Counted from the stretch's first letter, positions 25,311 to 34,364 are shown. The stretch: 34,411 bases of DNA from Alphaproteobacteria bacterium (GCA_021324545.1 JAJPIX010000046.1:1-34411), one strand, 5' to 3'. The notes: generated by a model from the letters alone, not told the origin. Translations and numbers: made by a program.

Positions 25311-27941
25311 ATGCGTACCGAAGAGCCGCGCACGATCCGCCTGTCAGACTATCGCGCGCCGGACTACCGGATATCCGACGTCGCGCTGAATTTTGCGCTC
25401 GATCCGGTGGCCACGCGCGTCACCGCGACATCGCAGGTGACGCGAACCGGATCGCCGGGCGCGCCGCTTGTGCTCAATGGCGAGCATCTGAAGCTGATAT
25501 CGGTCGCGGTGGACGGAAAGCCGCCGGCGGCAAGCGATTGCAAGGCCGATCGCGAAACGCTCACCCTGTCGAACCTGCCGGCCAGGTTCACGCTCGAGAT
25601 TGTGACCGAAATCGAACCGGCGAAGAATACCGCGCTCGAGGGGCTTTATCTGTCGAAGGGAATCTTCTGTACCCAGTGCGAGGCCGAAGGATTCCGCCGC
25701 ATCACATATTATCTCGACCGCCCGGACAACCTTGCGGTGTTCACGACGCGCATCGAGGCGCCGAAAGACAGGTTTCCCGTGCTGCTCTCGAACGGCAACC
25801 CCGTGCAGAAGGGAGATCTTCCCGGCGGACGGCATTTCGTGACCTGGAAAGATCCGTTCCGCAAGCCCTGCTATCTTTTTGCGCTGGTCGCCGGCGATCT
25901 GGGCGTGTTGCGCGACACATATACGACGCTCACGGGCCGCAAGATCGATCTGGCGATTTATGTCGAGCATGGCAACGAACCCAGGGTCACCTATGCCATG
26001 GACTCGCTCAAACGCGCCATGCGCTGGGACGAGGAGAAATACGGGCGCGAATACGATCTGGACATCTTCATGATCGTGGCCGTCAGCGCCTTCAATTTCG
26101 GCGCGATGGAGAACAAGGGCCTCAACATCTTCAACGACAGGCTGCTGCTCGCTTCGCCGGAAACCGCAACCGACGCCGATTACGAACGCATCGAAAGCGT
26201 GGTCGCGCACGAATACTTCCACAACTGGACCGGCGACCGCGTCACCTGCCGCGACTGGTTCCAGCTTTCGCTGAAGGAAGGGCTGACCGTTTTCCGCGAC
26301 CAGAGCTTTTCGGAAGACATGCGCTCGGCGCCTGTCAAGCGCATAGACGACGTGAAGACGCTGCGCATGCGCCAGTTCGCGGAGGACGCCGGGCCCCTGG
26401 CCCATCCGGTGCAGCCGCAGAGCTATATCACGATCGACAATTTCTATACGGCGACGGTCTATGAAAAGGGCGCGGAAGTCATCCGCATGCTCAGGACGCT
26501 TGTGGGCGACGAAGGATACCGGAAGGCAACCGACCTCTATTTCGCCCGCCACGACGGCCAGGCCGTGACCATCGAAGACTGGGTGAAATGCTTCGAAGAC
26601 GCCTGCGGCCGCGACCTTTCCCAGTTCCGGCTGTGGTACCGGCAGGCCGGAACACCGGTCGTGGACGCCAGCGGCGAATATGATGCGCAGAAGAAGACCT
26701 ATGCGCTCACGCTGAAGCAATCGCTCGGCGCTACGCCGGGGCAGCCGGAGAAGAAGCCGATGACCATTCCCGTGCGGCTGGGGCTGCACACGGCGGGCGG
26801 CCGCGCCTTGCCGCTGACGCTGGAGGGCGAGAATGCGGTGGGCCCCGAGGAACGCGTGCTCGAGCTGACAAAGGCGGAAGAACGCTTCGTGTTCGTGAAT
26901 GTCGCCGAGCCGCCGCTTCTGTCGCTCGGCCGGCATTTCTCGGCGCCGGCCATTTTCCGGACGCCGCTTTCGCGGAAGGACCGCGCGGCGCTGATGCGCC
27001 ACGATGCCGATCCGTTCAACCGCTGGGAAGCGGGCCAGACGCTGGCGACCGAAATCCTGCTGGAAATGGCCGATGGCGCAAAAGCCGGCGCGCCCAGGGC
27101 GGATGAAACCTATATCGAGGCAATGGGCGAGGTTCTGGCGCGCGCCGGAGACGACCGGGCCTTCGCCGCCCAGATGCTCATGCCGCCGAGCGAGGGCGAG
27201 CTTGCCATGGCGCGGTCGCCGGCCGACCCCGACGCCATTCATCTGGCGCGCACCGCCCTGATCCGCGCCGTGGCGCGCGCGCATGAAGACAGGATCCGCG
27301 CACTTTATGAATCGCTGCAAAGCAGCGCTGCGTTCGCCCCCGATGCCGCATCGGCCGGACGGCGCGCGCTGCGCAACGCGCTGCTGCGCTACCTGACGGC
27401 GGCGGACGACGAAGCCGCGGCCGCGCTGGCGGACAATCATTACCGCACGGCCACGAACATGACCGACATGGTGGCAGGGCTTGCCGCGCTTTCGCGCATG
27501 GCATCGCCCAAAAGCGCCGCGGCGTTTGCGCATTTTCACGACCGCTTCAGGAACGATGCGCTTGTGCTGGACAAATGGATGGCGCTGCAGGCGGGTTCGC
27601 CCCTGCCCGACACGGCGCAGCGCGTGCGCAAGCTCACCCAAAATCCGGCCTTCGATATCAAGAATCCGAACCGGGTGCGTTCGCTGATCGGGGCGTTTGC
27701 CGGAAATCATGTGCGCTTTCATGACCGCGACGGATCGGGCTATGCGCTTGTGGGCGAAACATTGCGCGCGCTCGACGGGATCAATCCGCAGGTTGCGGCG
27801 CGCATGGCGGGCGCCTTCGAGAACTGGCGCCGTTATGACGGGCACCGGCAGGCGCTGATGCGCGCCGAGCTGGACAAGGCGCTCAAGATGCCCGGCGTCT
27901 CGCCCAACATGTTCGAAGTCGTCACCAAGATGCTCGGCTGA
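25311..27941 (+). CDS. pepN: aminopeptidase N (M1 family, 876 aa)
   Basis: Zinc metallo-aminopeptidase that trims N-terminal residues from peptides in the cytoplasm. The exopeptidase motif GAMEN is at residues 264-268; the zinc site HEYFH (His300, Glu301, His304) with the third ligand Glu323 in LKEG matches E. coli PepN shifted by three residues. The N-terminal beta domain starts at TIRLSDYRAPDYRI, and the C-terminal helical domain ends ...MFEVVTKMLG. Length is as expected (E. coli 870). The start ATG follows AGGGTTCAGCC. No operon partner; a histidine kinase follows after about 110 bases of regulatory-looking DNA. Confidence 0.97.
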   Translation: MRTEEPRTIRLSDYRAPDYRISDVALNFALDPVATRVTATSQVTRTGSPGAPLVLNGEHLKLISVAVDGKPPAASDCKADRETLTLSNLPARFTLEIVTEIEPAKNTALEGLYLSKGIFCTQCEAEGFRRITYYLDRPDNLAVFTTRIEAPKDRFPVLLSNGNPVQKGDLPGGRHFVTWKDPFRKPCYLFALVAGDLGVLRDTYTTLTGRKIDLAIYVEHGNEPRVTYAMDSLKRAMRWDEEKYGREYDLDIFMIVAVSAFNFGAMENKGLNIFNDRLLLASPETATDADYERIESVVAHEYFHNWTGDRVTCRDWFQLSLKEGLTVFRDQSFSEDMRSAPVKRIDDVKTLRMRQFAEDAGPLAHPVQPQSYITIDNFYTATVYEKGAEVIRMLRTLVGDEGYRKATDLYFARHDGQAVTIEDWVKCFEDACGRDLSQFRLWYRQAGTPVVDASGEYDAQKKTYALTLKQSLGATPGQPEKKPMTIPVRLGLHTAGGRALPLTLEGENAVGPEERVLELTKAEERFVFVNVAEPPLLSLGRHFSAPAIFRTPLSRKDRAALMRHDADPFNRWEAGQTLATEILLEMADGAKAGAPRADETYIEAMGEVLARAGDDRAFAAQMLMPPSEGELAMARSPADPDAIHLARTALIRAVARAHEDRIRALYESLQSSAAFAPDAASAGRRALRNALLRYLTAADDEAAAALADNHYRTATNMTDMVAGLAALSRMASPKSAAAFAHFHDRFRNDALVLDKWMALQAGSPLPDTAQRVRKLTQNPAFDIKNPNRVRSLIGAFAGNHVRFHDRDGSGYALVGETLRALDGINPQVAARMAGAFENWRRYDGHRQALMRAELDKALKMPGVSPNMFEVVTKMLG

Positions 27942-27950
27942 TTCGGCCGC

Positions 27951-27966
27951 TTAACTTTTCTTTCAC
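27951..27966 (+). promoter_or_regulatory. candidate CtrA box upstream of the third histidine kinase
   Basis: TTAA, seven bases (CTTTTCT), then TTCAC: eight of nine consensus positions. It begins ten bases after the pepN stop codon and 100 bases before the kinase ATG at 28051, with GANTC sites on both sides. Confidence 0.4.
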
Positions 27967-27980
27967 GGATGGGTGACAGC

Positions 27981-28016
27981 GAGTCGCGCGATTCGCATAA
28001 TCACGATTCGCGAATC
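27981..28016. promoter_or_regulatory. cluster of GANTC (CcrM methylation) sites including a 12-base palindrome
   Basis: GAGTC at 27981, GATTC at 27990, GATTC at 28005 and GAATC at 28012 lie within 36 bases, and a further GATTC is at 27940. The last two form the perfect palindrome GATTCGCGAATC (28005-28016). In Caulobacter-type alphaproteobacteria GANTC is methylated by CcrM and influences GcrA-dependent promoters. The cluster lies between the CtrA-like box and the proposed kinase start. Confidence 0.55.
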
Positions 28017-28050
28017 ACAGAGCTTCGCGAGCGGGGGCAAGCGGGCGCTG

Positions 28051-29640
28051 ATGGCCCAACGGATAGCGATACGGCCGTTCGCCGACACGGGCCAGGCGAT
28101 TGCGCGGGCGGCAGCTTCCGTGACGGGCAACATCCGCCTGACCGTGCTGCTTTCGGTGGTGCTGATCTGCGGAAGTTTCGCATCGGCGGCCTTCATGCAG
28201 ATCAGGCTTGACCGCATGCGCGCGGAACAGCAGGCCGGCGCTTTCCAGGTGCAACGCGCGCAGACCGTTGCCGCAAGCCTGAAGGATACGCTCGATCACT
28301 ACGCGGCGCTGGCTGAGGCTTATGCCGATGCTCCGATGTCGCCGGGCACGGCCCGGGCGCTGGCCGCCGCCGGCCGCCCCGTGCTGCAGAACGTGGCCGT
28401 GCTTGATCTGCAAGGTAGCGTCATATCCACGCTGCGCAACCGGCCCATGCCTTCCCTTGCCGGCAGCCGCACGGCGCTTGCGGGCGCGGCGAACCGGGCG
28501 ATCCTTCTGCGGGCGCCCGATCAATCGGCGTTTGCCATCGTGTTTGCGCATGCCGGATCGCTGATTGCGATGGAGATGGCGCCAGCAGCCCTTATGCCGC
28601 GCGGCGCCGATCATCTGGCGTTGCTCGCGCCGGACGGCAGCACGCTGGCCGCCAGCGACGGCGCCCGCGAAAACGCCTATATCGCCACAGCGGCCGTGCC
28701 CGGCTGGCCTGTCCGCCTGAGCGCGGGCCTTGGGACAGATGCCGCGCGCGAAGCCTGGCTTGCATCGCTTCCCCTTTATCTTTTCGTGATCTTCGGGCCC
28801 GCGCTGGCGGGCGCTGGTCTTGCCTTTGTCTTCGTGCGCGAATTCGAAAAGCGGTCCAAGACCAACAGGGCCGTGAAAGCCCTGCGCGCCACCCGGCCCG
28901 CCGAAGCGCAGCTTCTGGTGCGGCTGGCCGATGCCGAACGCCGCGCGTCGGAAGCCGAGCGCACGAAATCGGAATTTCTTGCGCATATGAGCCACGAACT
29001 GCGCACGCCGCTGAACGCCATCATCGGCTTTTCAGAGGTGATCGAGCGCGGCCTGTTCGGCCCGGCCGGGCACAGGAAATATGTCGAATATGCCCGCGAC
29101 ATCGGCGCGGCCGGCCGCGGCCTTCACGCGCGGATCGGGGACATCCTGGAATTTGCGAGCATCGAAGCGGGCCGCTATCCGCTCGTCATCGGCGATACCG
29201 ATATCGTGCCGATCGCGCGCGCCTGCGTCGAAGAGATCGCCGGACAGACTTTTTCGCGGCGCGTGAAGCTGCAGGTCTCGCTGCCCACATCGGCGCATGC
29301 GCGGGCCGATGGCGCCGCACTGAAGCGGGTGCTGATCAATCTCTTGTCCAACGCGGCGCGCTACACGCCCGAAGCCGGCACGATCCGCGTGGAGGCGCAG
29401 AAAGAGGCCGGTTCGGTGTGCCTGCGCGTGCGCGACTCCGGCACCGGATTTCAGCCCGAGGAGCGGTCGTTCATGGGCCGGCCTTTCGCGCGGTTTGCGC
29501 GATCCGGCGGCGAAACGCCGGGGCTTGGCCTTGGCCTTGCGGTTTCCATGGCGCTGACGCGGCGCATGGGCGGGGCGCTCGTCATCCGCAGCGTGCCCGG
29601 CGAAGGCACGGTGGCGGAGCTCAGGCTCACACGGGCCTGA
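28051..29640 (+). CDS. membrane-bound sensor histidine kinase, PleC-like core (529 aa)
   Basis: Orphan sensor kinase. TM1 is about residues 29-49 and TM2 about 241-262, enclosing a roughly 190-residue periplasmic sensor that looks PDC/Cache-like (AVLDLQGSVISTLRN and HLALLAPDGSTLAASDG). A short coiled linker precedes the H-box FLAHMSHELRTPLNAIIGFSE (His315). The ATPase domain has NLLSNAARYT, DSGTGF in place of the usual DxGxGI, and GLGLGL. The frame opens at GTG 27973, but that start would cover the GANTC cluster and adds a poor-looking leader, so ATG 28051 is preferred. No response regulator is adjacent. The N-terminal motif AIRPFADT is echoed by the small ORF just downstream. Confidence 0.87.
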   Translation: MAQRIAIRPFADTGQAIARAAASVTGNIRLTVLLSVVLICGSFASAAFMQIRLDRMRAEQQAGAFQVQRAQTVAASLKDTLDHYAALAEAYADAPMSPGTARALAAAGRPVLQNVAVLDLQGSVISTLRNRPMPSLAGSRTALAGAANRAILLRAPDQSAFAIVFAHAGSLIAMEMAPAALMPRGADHLALLAPDGSTLAASDGARENAYIATAAVPGWPVRLSAGLGTDAAREAWLASLPLYLFVIFGPALAGAGLAFVFVREFEKRSKTNRAVKALRATRPAEAQLLVRLADAERRASEAERTKSEFLAHMSHELRTPLNAIIGFSEVIERGLFGPAGHRKYVEYARDIGAAGRGLHARIGDILEFASIEAGRYPLVIGDTDIVPIARACVEEIAGQTFSRRVKLQVSLPTSAHARADGAALKRVLINLLSNAARYTPEAGTIRVEAQKEAGSVCLRVRDSGTGFQPEERSFMGRPFARFARSGGETPGLGLGLAVSMALTRRMGGALVIRSVPGEGTVAELRLTRA

Positions 29641-29648
29641 AGAGGGCC

Positions 29649-29714
29649 ATGGCAATCCGGCCGTTTGCGGATACTCTCCGGCCCGGAGCGCTTGCGGCCT
29701 GCCTTGGCCGCTGA
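29649..29714 (+). CDS. small ORF (21 aa) echoing the kinase N-terminus
   Basis: MAIRPFADTLRPGALAACLGR, starting nine bases after the kinase stop with AGAGGG just upstream and ending 13 bases before the M28 peptidase start. Residues 2-9, AIRPFADT, are identical to residues 6-13 of the preceding kinase. Of the 24 bases encoding them, six differ from the kinase copy and all six are third-codon changes that keep the amino acid. This suggests a short coding peptide under selection or an old duplication diverging under coding constraint. It could act as a leader or coupling peptide for the peptidase gene. Confidence 0.4.
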   Translation: MAIRPFADTLRPGALAACLGR

Positions 29715-29727
29715 GGGGAGGATTCGC

Positions 29728-31113
29728 ATGCGCATTCCTGCGGTTCTGGCCGCGGCGGTTTTCGGCTGTCTGGCCCAGCCGATCCAGGCCGCCGACAAGC
29801 CCGCCACCCACGCGCTTCTGGACGCTATCGCGGGTGCCGTCAGCGCCGCCGAGCTGAAGGCCGACATCCTCGCGCTGACCGGCTTTGGCACGCGCCACAC
29901 GCTTTCGGACACAAATTCCGCCACAAGAGGCATTGGCGCGGCGCGCCGCTGGGTCAGAGACCGGTTCGAGGCGATCAGCCATGATTGCGACGGCTGCCTC
30001 CAGGTGGAGACGCCGGAGCAGACCTTCACGGGCGAACGCCTGACCGGGCCCACGGCGATCGTGGATGTGCTTGCGATCCAGCGTGGAACGGGCGATCCCG
30101 GACGCGTCATCGTGATTTCCGGCCACATCGACTCGCGCGTCAGCGACGTCATGAATGCGACAAGCGATGCGCCGGGCGCCGACGACGACGGTTCGGGCAC
30201 GGCGGCCGTGATCGAGGCGGCGCGCGTGCTTTCGCATTACAGATTTCCCGCCACGCTGGTGTATGCGGTGCTTTCCGGCGAGGAGCAGGGACTCTATGGC
30301 GGCAAGCTGCTTGCGCAATATGCCGGACAGCAGAACTGGCGCGTGGAGGCCGACCTGAACAACGACATCATTGGCAATACGCACGGCGCCAACGGCATGA
30401 CCGAAAGCGGTTATGTGCGCGTGTTCTCGGAAGGCACGCGCTCGACCGAAACGCCCGAAGAAGCCGTGCGCCGCCGCTACAACGGAGGCGAAGTGGACAG
30501 CCCGTCGCGCAATCTGGCGCGGTTTGTGAGCGTGCTGGCCGGCCGCCATCTCCACGGATTTTCGGCGCGGATGATCTATCGCACCGACCGCTACAGCCGC
30601 GGCGGCGATCAGGTGCCGATGCTGGCCGCCGGATATCCGGCCATCCGCTTCACGGAAGCGATCGAGAACTACAACCGCGAACACCAGGACGTTCGCGTGG
30701 AAAACGGCGTTCATTACGGCGATACGGCCGACGGAATCGATTTTCCGTATCTCGCCAATGTCACGCGGCTGAACGCCATCGCCATGGCCGCGCTGGCCAT
30801 GGCGCCAGCGCCGCCGCCATCGGTGAGCATCGCAGGCGCGGTCAGCCTGGACACGACGGTCAGCTGGACGCCGGCCGCCGGCGCCGCCGGTTACCGCGTC
30901 TGGTGGCGCGACACCACAGCGCCGCTCTGGACCAACAGCCGCAAGGCGCCTGCGGGCGCTACGTCGCTTGTGCTCAAGAACGTCAATATCGACGACTGGT
31001 TCTTCGGCGTCTCATCCGTTTCCGCCGACGGCTATGAAAGCCCGGTGGAGTTTCCGGGCCCGGCCGGATCATTTGCCACGGAAGCCGAAGCGCCCGCGCA
31101 GGCCCGCCACTGA
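29728..31113 (+). CDS. secreted M28 family metallopeptidase (461 aa)
   Basis: Predicted exported zinc aminopeptidase. A Sec signal peptide covers residues 1-21 (MRIPAVLAAAVFGCLAQPIQA) with cleavage before ADKP. The two-zinc site is complete: His133 and Asp135 in GHIDSR, bridging Asp152 in GADDDGSG, Glu185/186 in GEEQGLYG, and Asp213 in NNDIIGN. A C-terminal fibronectin-III-like domain (about 365-445: VSIAGAVSLDTTVSWTPAAGAAGYRVWWRD) follows. GGGGAGG lies seven bases before the ATG. It is probably periplasmic or outside the cell. It is convergent with the two-component kinase gene, with an 11-base gap. Confidence 0.9.
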   Translation: MRIPAVLAAAVFGCLAQPIQAADKPATHALLDAIAGAVSAAELKADILALTGFGTRHTLSDTNSATRGIGAARRWVRDRFEAISHDCDGCLQVETPEQTFTGERLTGPTAIVDVLAIQRGTGDPGRVIVISGHIDSRVSDVMNATSDAPGADDDGSGTAAVIEAARVLSHYRFPATLVYAVLSGEEQGLYGGKLLAQYAGQQNWRVEADLNNDIIGNTHGANGMTESGYVRVFSEGTRSTETPEEAVRRRYNGGEVDSPSRNLARFVSVLAGRHLHGFSARMIYRTDRYSRGGDQVPMLAAGYPAIRFTEAIENYNREHQDVRVENGVHYGDTADGIDFPYLANVTRLNAIAMAALAMAPAPPPSVSIAGAVSLDTTVSWTPAAGAAGYRVWWRDTTAPLWTNSRKAPAGATSLVLKNVNIDDWFFGVSSVSADGYESPVEFPGPAGSFATEAEAPAQARH

Positions 31114-31124
31114 CTTACTTGCGC

Positions 31125-32555
31125 CTATTCGGCCGCGCGGGAAAGCGGCCTTTCGCGCGCGGTTTCGCTTTTGGCCTGGCTGAAGACGATGACGATCTTC
31201 AGGCCGGGATGATTGTCCGACACTATGATTTTCGCATCGTGCAGGTTGGCGATGGCGGCCACCAGGCTCAGACCCAGCCCGCTTCCGGCCGTGGAGCGGC
31301 TGCGCTCAAGCCGGTAGAAGCGCCGGAAAATGCGTTCGCGCTCGCCGGCGGGAATGCCCGGGCCGTCATCGGCGACGGAAAATTCCGCGCCCGCCGGACC
31401 ATTGCGCAGGCCAATGACGATCGCCGCGCCATCGCGGCTGTGGCGGATGGCGTTCTCGATCAGGTTGACCATCATCTGGGTCAGAAGCTCCGCGTCGCCT
31501 TCCAGCACAAGGCCCGGCGCGATGGAGGCTGAAAGGCTCTTGCCCCCGTCTTCGGCCACCGGCGCAAAGGAATGGACGAGCGATTCCGCAAGCCCGCTCA
31601 GATCAAGCCGCCGGAAGCCGGAACGCCGGGTGCCGGCTTCGATCTGCGCAATCCGCAGAATCGCGGAAAAGGTTTCCAGGATCGAATCGATCTCGCGGAT
31701 CGCCCGTTCGGTCGTCGCCTCGTATTCGGCGGGGGTGCGCGCGGAACGGCGGCCGTCTTCCAGCACCTGGCGCAACCGCGCCAGCGGCGTGCGCAGGTCA
31801 TGGGCGATGTCGTTGGACACATGGCGCACCGATTCCACGAGCGAACCGATGCGGTCGAGCATGCGGTTGAGCGTGGTGGCGAGACGGTCGATATCGTCGT
31901 CGGCGCCGCGCAGGGGAATGCGCCTGGCCATGTCGCCCGCAATGATGGCTTCCGCCGTGCGCGTGATGGAATCGATGCGCCTGAGAAACGCAAGGCTGAG
32001 CGCGGCGCCGCCAATGACGCCCAGCGTTACGGCAAGCAGCAGGCCCCAGATGGACATGTCTTCGATCACATGGCCCAGCTCGCGGATGTGGCCGATGTCA
32101 TCGCCCACCATCAGCCACAGGCCGTTGGACAGGGGCAGCCTGTAAACGAGCAGCTGCTCAAGCTGGCCGGGCGGTTCGTCGCCATCGGGCGGGCCGGAGG
32201 TATGCTTCCAGCCTTTCTCGAACGGCACCTTCGGGAGATTGCCGAAGAGGCGCGTTCCATCCCCGCGATAGACGGTGTAATCGAGCCCGCCCGCGATGCG
32301 GCCGCGCTGGCGTTCCCTGATGCCCGACAGAAGGGCGGGCAGCCCGCCCCTTTCGTATTCGCCGCGGAGCATGGAGGCTTCGGACTGGATCCGCGCGCGC
32401 TCCTGCGCGTCCAGCACGCGCACCGCGTTGAAATAGAAGACCGTCGCAAGCGCCGCCACGGACAGGCCGAACAGCAGCACATAAAGCGCCGTCAGCTTGA
32501 AGCTTGCGGTTTTAAGGAGCCGTTGCAGGTGCACGGATCGTATATCCCGAACCAC
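31125..32555 (-). CDS. two-component sensor histidine kinase, EnvZ/QseC type (476 aa)
   Basis: Partner of the response regulator encoded just upstream. TM1 is about residues 18-45 (FKLTALYVLLFGLSVAALATVF) and TM2 about 168-193 (WGLLLAVTLGVIGGAALSLAF), with a roughly 120-residue periplasmic sensor of no recognised type between. HAMP follows (SITRTAEAIIAGDMARRIPLRGADDDIDRLATTLNRM), then HisKA with the phospho-His in NDIAHDLRTPLARL, and HATPase with NLIENAIRHS, DDGPGIP and GSGLGL. Its start lies 44 bases inside the regulator gene; a GTG at 32534 is an alternative. The signal is unknown. Confidence 0.93.
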   Translation of the reverse strand: MVRDIRSVHLQRLLKTASFKLTALYVLLFGLSVAALATVFYFNAVRVLDAQERARIQSEASMLRGEYERGGLPALLSGIRERQRGRIAGGLDYTVYRGDGTRLFGNLPKVPFEKGWKHTSGPPDGDEPPGQLEQLLVYRLPLSNGLWLMVGDDIGHIRELGHVIEDMSIWGLLLAVTLGVIGGAALSLAFLRRIDSITRTAEAIIAGDMARRIPLRGADDDIDRLATTLNRMLDRIGSLVESVRHVSNDIAHDLRTPLARLRQVLEDGRRSARTPAEYEATTERAIREIDSILETFSAILRIAQIEAGTRRSGFRRLDLSGLAESLVHSFAPVAEDGGKSLSASIAPGLVLEGDAELLTQMMVNLIENAIRHSRDGAAIVIGLRNGPAGAEFSVADDGPGIPAGERERIFRRFYRLERSRSTAGSGLGLSLVAAIANLHDAKIIVSDNHPGLKIVIVFSQAKSETARERPLSRAAE

Positions 32556-33198
32556 GGATCGTCTGAATCAGCCCGGTCGCGCGGCCGCGATCGACCTTTG
32601 CGCGAAGGCGGCTGATGTGCGTTTCCACGATGTTGGTCTTGGGGTCGAAATGGAATTCCCACACCCCTTCCAGAAGCATCGTGCGCGTCACCACCTCGTC
32701 GGCATGGCGCATGAGATATTCCAGCAGCTGGAATTCGCGCGGCAGAAGATCGATCGCCGCCCCGCCGCGGGTGACGGTCCGCTTCAGGAGATCCATTTCC
32801 AGATCGCCCACGCGCAGGACGGTCTGCTGCGTCGAGACGGGCGCGCGCCGGGCCAGCGCATTGACGCGCGCGTAAAGCTCCGAAAATGCGAAGGGTTTGA
32901 CGAGATAATCATCGCCGCCCGCTTCCAGACCCTCCACGCGGTCGTCGATGCCGCTCATGGTCGTGAGAAAGATGACGGGGGTCTGGATTTTTGCGCTGCG
33001 CAGGGCGCGCACGAGGCTCAAGCCGTCCATATGCGGCACCATGCGGTCAACGATGGCCACGGCATAGGCATTGTAGGTGGCCAGAAAAAATCCCTCGCGG
33101 CCATCGGGCGCATGATCGACCACATGACCGCGCTCGCGGAAGCCGTGGATCACGAACCCCGCCGTCTGGGCATCATCTTCAACAAGCAGCAGCTTCAT
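32512..33198 (-). CDS. OmpR/PhoB family response regulator (228 aa)
   Basis: DNA-binding response regulator of the two-component pair. The receiver domain (1-115) has the acidic pocket EDD (Glu7, Asp8, Asp9), the phospho-acceptor Asp51 in AIVDRMVPHMDG, the Thr switch in IFLTTM, and Lys in YLVKPFAF. The winged-helix domain (about 125-222) ends ETHISRLRAKVDR...LIQTIRGSGYTI. The ATG at 33198 gives the standard MKLLLVEDD start. The stop lies inside the kinase gene, so kinase translation is coupled. It is divergent from the sulfotransferase gene across about 220 bases. Confidence 0.95.
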   Translation of the reverse strand: MKLLLVEDDAQTAGFVIHGFRERGHVVDHAPDGREGFFLATYNAYAVAIVDRMVPHMDGLSLVRALRSAKIQTPVIFLTTMSGIDDRVEGLEAGGDDYLVKPFAFSELYARVNALARRAPVSTQQTVLRVGDLEMDLLKRTVTRGGAAIDLLPREFQLLEYLMRHADEVVTRTMLLEGVWEFHFDPKTNIVETHISRLRAKVDRGRATGLIQTIRGSGYTIRAPATAP

Positions 33199-33421
33199 GG
33201 ATGTTCCAGGGGTCCGGCGCCGCTTCGGACAGCCAAACCGTTCCGCCGAAATATACAAATCTGCGCCGACGCCGCAGCGCAACCGGCGATTTCCGACAAT
33301 TTTGCAATCTTTCTGAAGGAAGAAGCCGGCCGGCCCTTCATGGGCCCGGCGAAGCCTTTTATACACGGGCCGGCGGCGCGATTTCTGCGATCCGCCCGAG
33401 CTTGGTTAAGAGGTGTTGGCC

Positions 33422-34303
33422 GTGGCTTTGCCGCAAGGTTCCACCGATGTTGCCGCGAAGCGGCCGGCCGCCGCGCCGGCAGACGCAACGCCCGGCCACG
33501 CGGCCATGCCCTGGCCCGCGCTGGCCAAAATCTCCGCCCGCCAGAACGCAGCCAACCTGTGGCGTTATCTGAAGCGCGCGAGATTCGTGCTGCTGCCCAA
33601 CCGCTATGGCAGCACCGGAATCCTGCGCGCGCGGTTCAACGATGCGGTGTTTGTTTCGCCCCGCGGCCGATACCTCTATGCGGCCAACGAGAAGGCGGCC
33701 AATTCCACCATGCGCGCCACGTTGCAGATGCTGGAATGCGGCGGACAGCTGCCGGTCCACTACAAGCCCTACAAGCGCTGGACCGGGCCGCTGCTTCAGC
33801 CGAGCGACGTTGCCGATTTCGAGGCGCTGCTTGCCGACCGCTCGATCTACAAATTCTGCGTGGTGCGCAATCCCTATGCGCGGCTGGTGTCATGCTATCG
33901 CAACAAGCTGGAGCGCGGCGGGCACCGGGCGTTTCGCCGCAAGGCGCGCGAGCTTGGGCTTGATCCCCGCCAGCCCATGCCATTCGACAGCTTCGTGCGC
34001 GCGCTGGCGCGGCAGGACCAGAAGAAGATGAATCCGCACTGGCGCATACAATACTACAACGTGTTCATGGACATGATCGCCTATGACGAGATCATCCGTT
34101 ATGAGGACTTCAACAGCCGCTTCCCCGCGCTGGTGGCGAAACTTTATCCCGAAAGCGGCGACGCCATGGACGCCGTTGTTTCGCGCAACCGGCACGAGGT
34201 GAATTCCAACGAGCTGATCGGGCGCTATTTCACGCCCGAGCTGAAGGACATTGTGCGCAGCGTCTATCGCCTGGACTTCGAGACGTTCGGTTACGAGCGC
34301 TGA
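33422..34303 (+). CDS. sulfotransferase family protein (293 aa, GTG start)
   Basis: Predicted PAPS-dependent sulfotransferase of the carbohydrate (sulfotransferase family 2) type. The 5'-phosphosulfate-binding loop is NEKAANSTMRATL and the 3'-phosphate motif is FCVVRNPYARLVSCYRNKL. The C-terminal helix region YEDFNSRFPALVAKLY and VNSNELIGRYFTPELKDIV is usual for the family. Substrates are typically sugars in surface or secreted glycans, which would fit the phosphohexomutase elsewhere in the window only loosely. I chose GTG 33422 because AGAGG lies eight bases upstream; GTG 33413 is an alternative. No signal peptide is seen. Confidence 0.85.
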   Translation: MALPQGSTDVAAKRPAAAPADATPGHAAMPWPALAKISARQNAANLWRYLKRARFVLLPNRYGSTGILRARFNDAVFVSPRGRYLYAANEKAANSTMRATLQMLECGGQLPVHYKPYKRWTGPLLQPSDVADFEALLADRSIYKFCVVRNPYARLVSCYRNKLERGGHRAFRRKARELGLDPRQPMPFDSFVRALARQDQKKMNPHWRIQYYNVFMDMIAYDEIIRYEDFNSRFPALVAKLYPESGDAMDAVVSRNRHEVNSNELIGRYFTPELKDIVRSVYRLDFETFGYER

Positions 34304-34325
34304 GCCGCAGCGTTGGCGCACAAAC

Positions 34326-34352
34326 GGCCCGGGCCGGAAAAAGGCCCAGGCC
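34326..34352 (-). terminator. hairpin, probable terminator of the tRNA gene and/or sulfotransferase gene
   Basis: Arms GGCCCGGGCC and GGCCCAGGCC (10 pairs, one mismatch) around a 7-base loop GGAAAAA. On the minus strand it follows the tRNA 3' end by 12 bases and is trailed by GTTTGTG. On the plus strand it follows the sulfotransferase stop by about 22 bases without a T-tract. Confidence 0.5.
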
Positions 34353-34364
34353 GCGCGCTTGCGA

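Noticed and set aside
25344..27845. Very long open frame (833 codons) on the minus strand, antisense to pepN
   Set aside because: The plus strand has a complete aminopeptidase N with all catalytic motifs; high GC content creates long antisense frames. The antisense protein is rich in Arg, His and Gly and has no family motif.
27973..28050. GTG-initiated N-terminal extension of the third histidine kinase
   Set aside because: No ribosome binding site, and it would place the GANTC cluster and palindrome inside the coding region; ATG 28051 is more natural.
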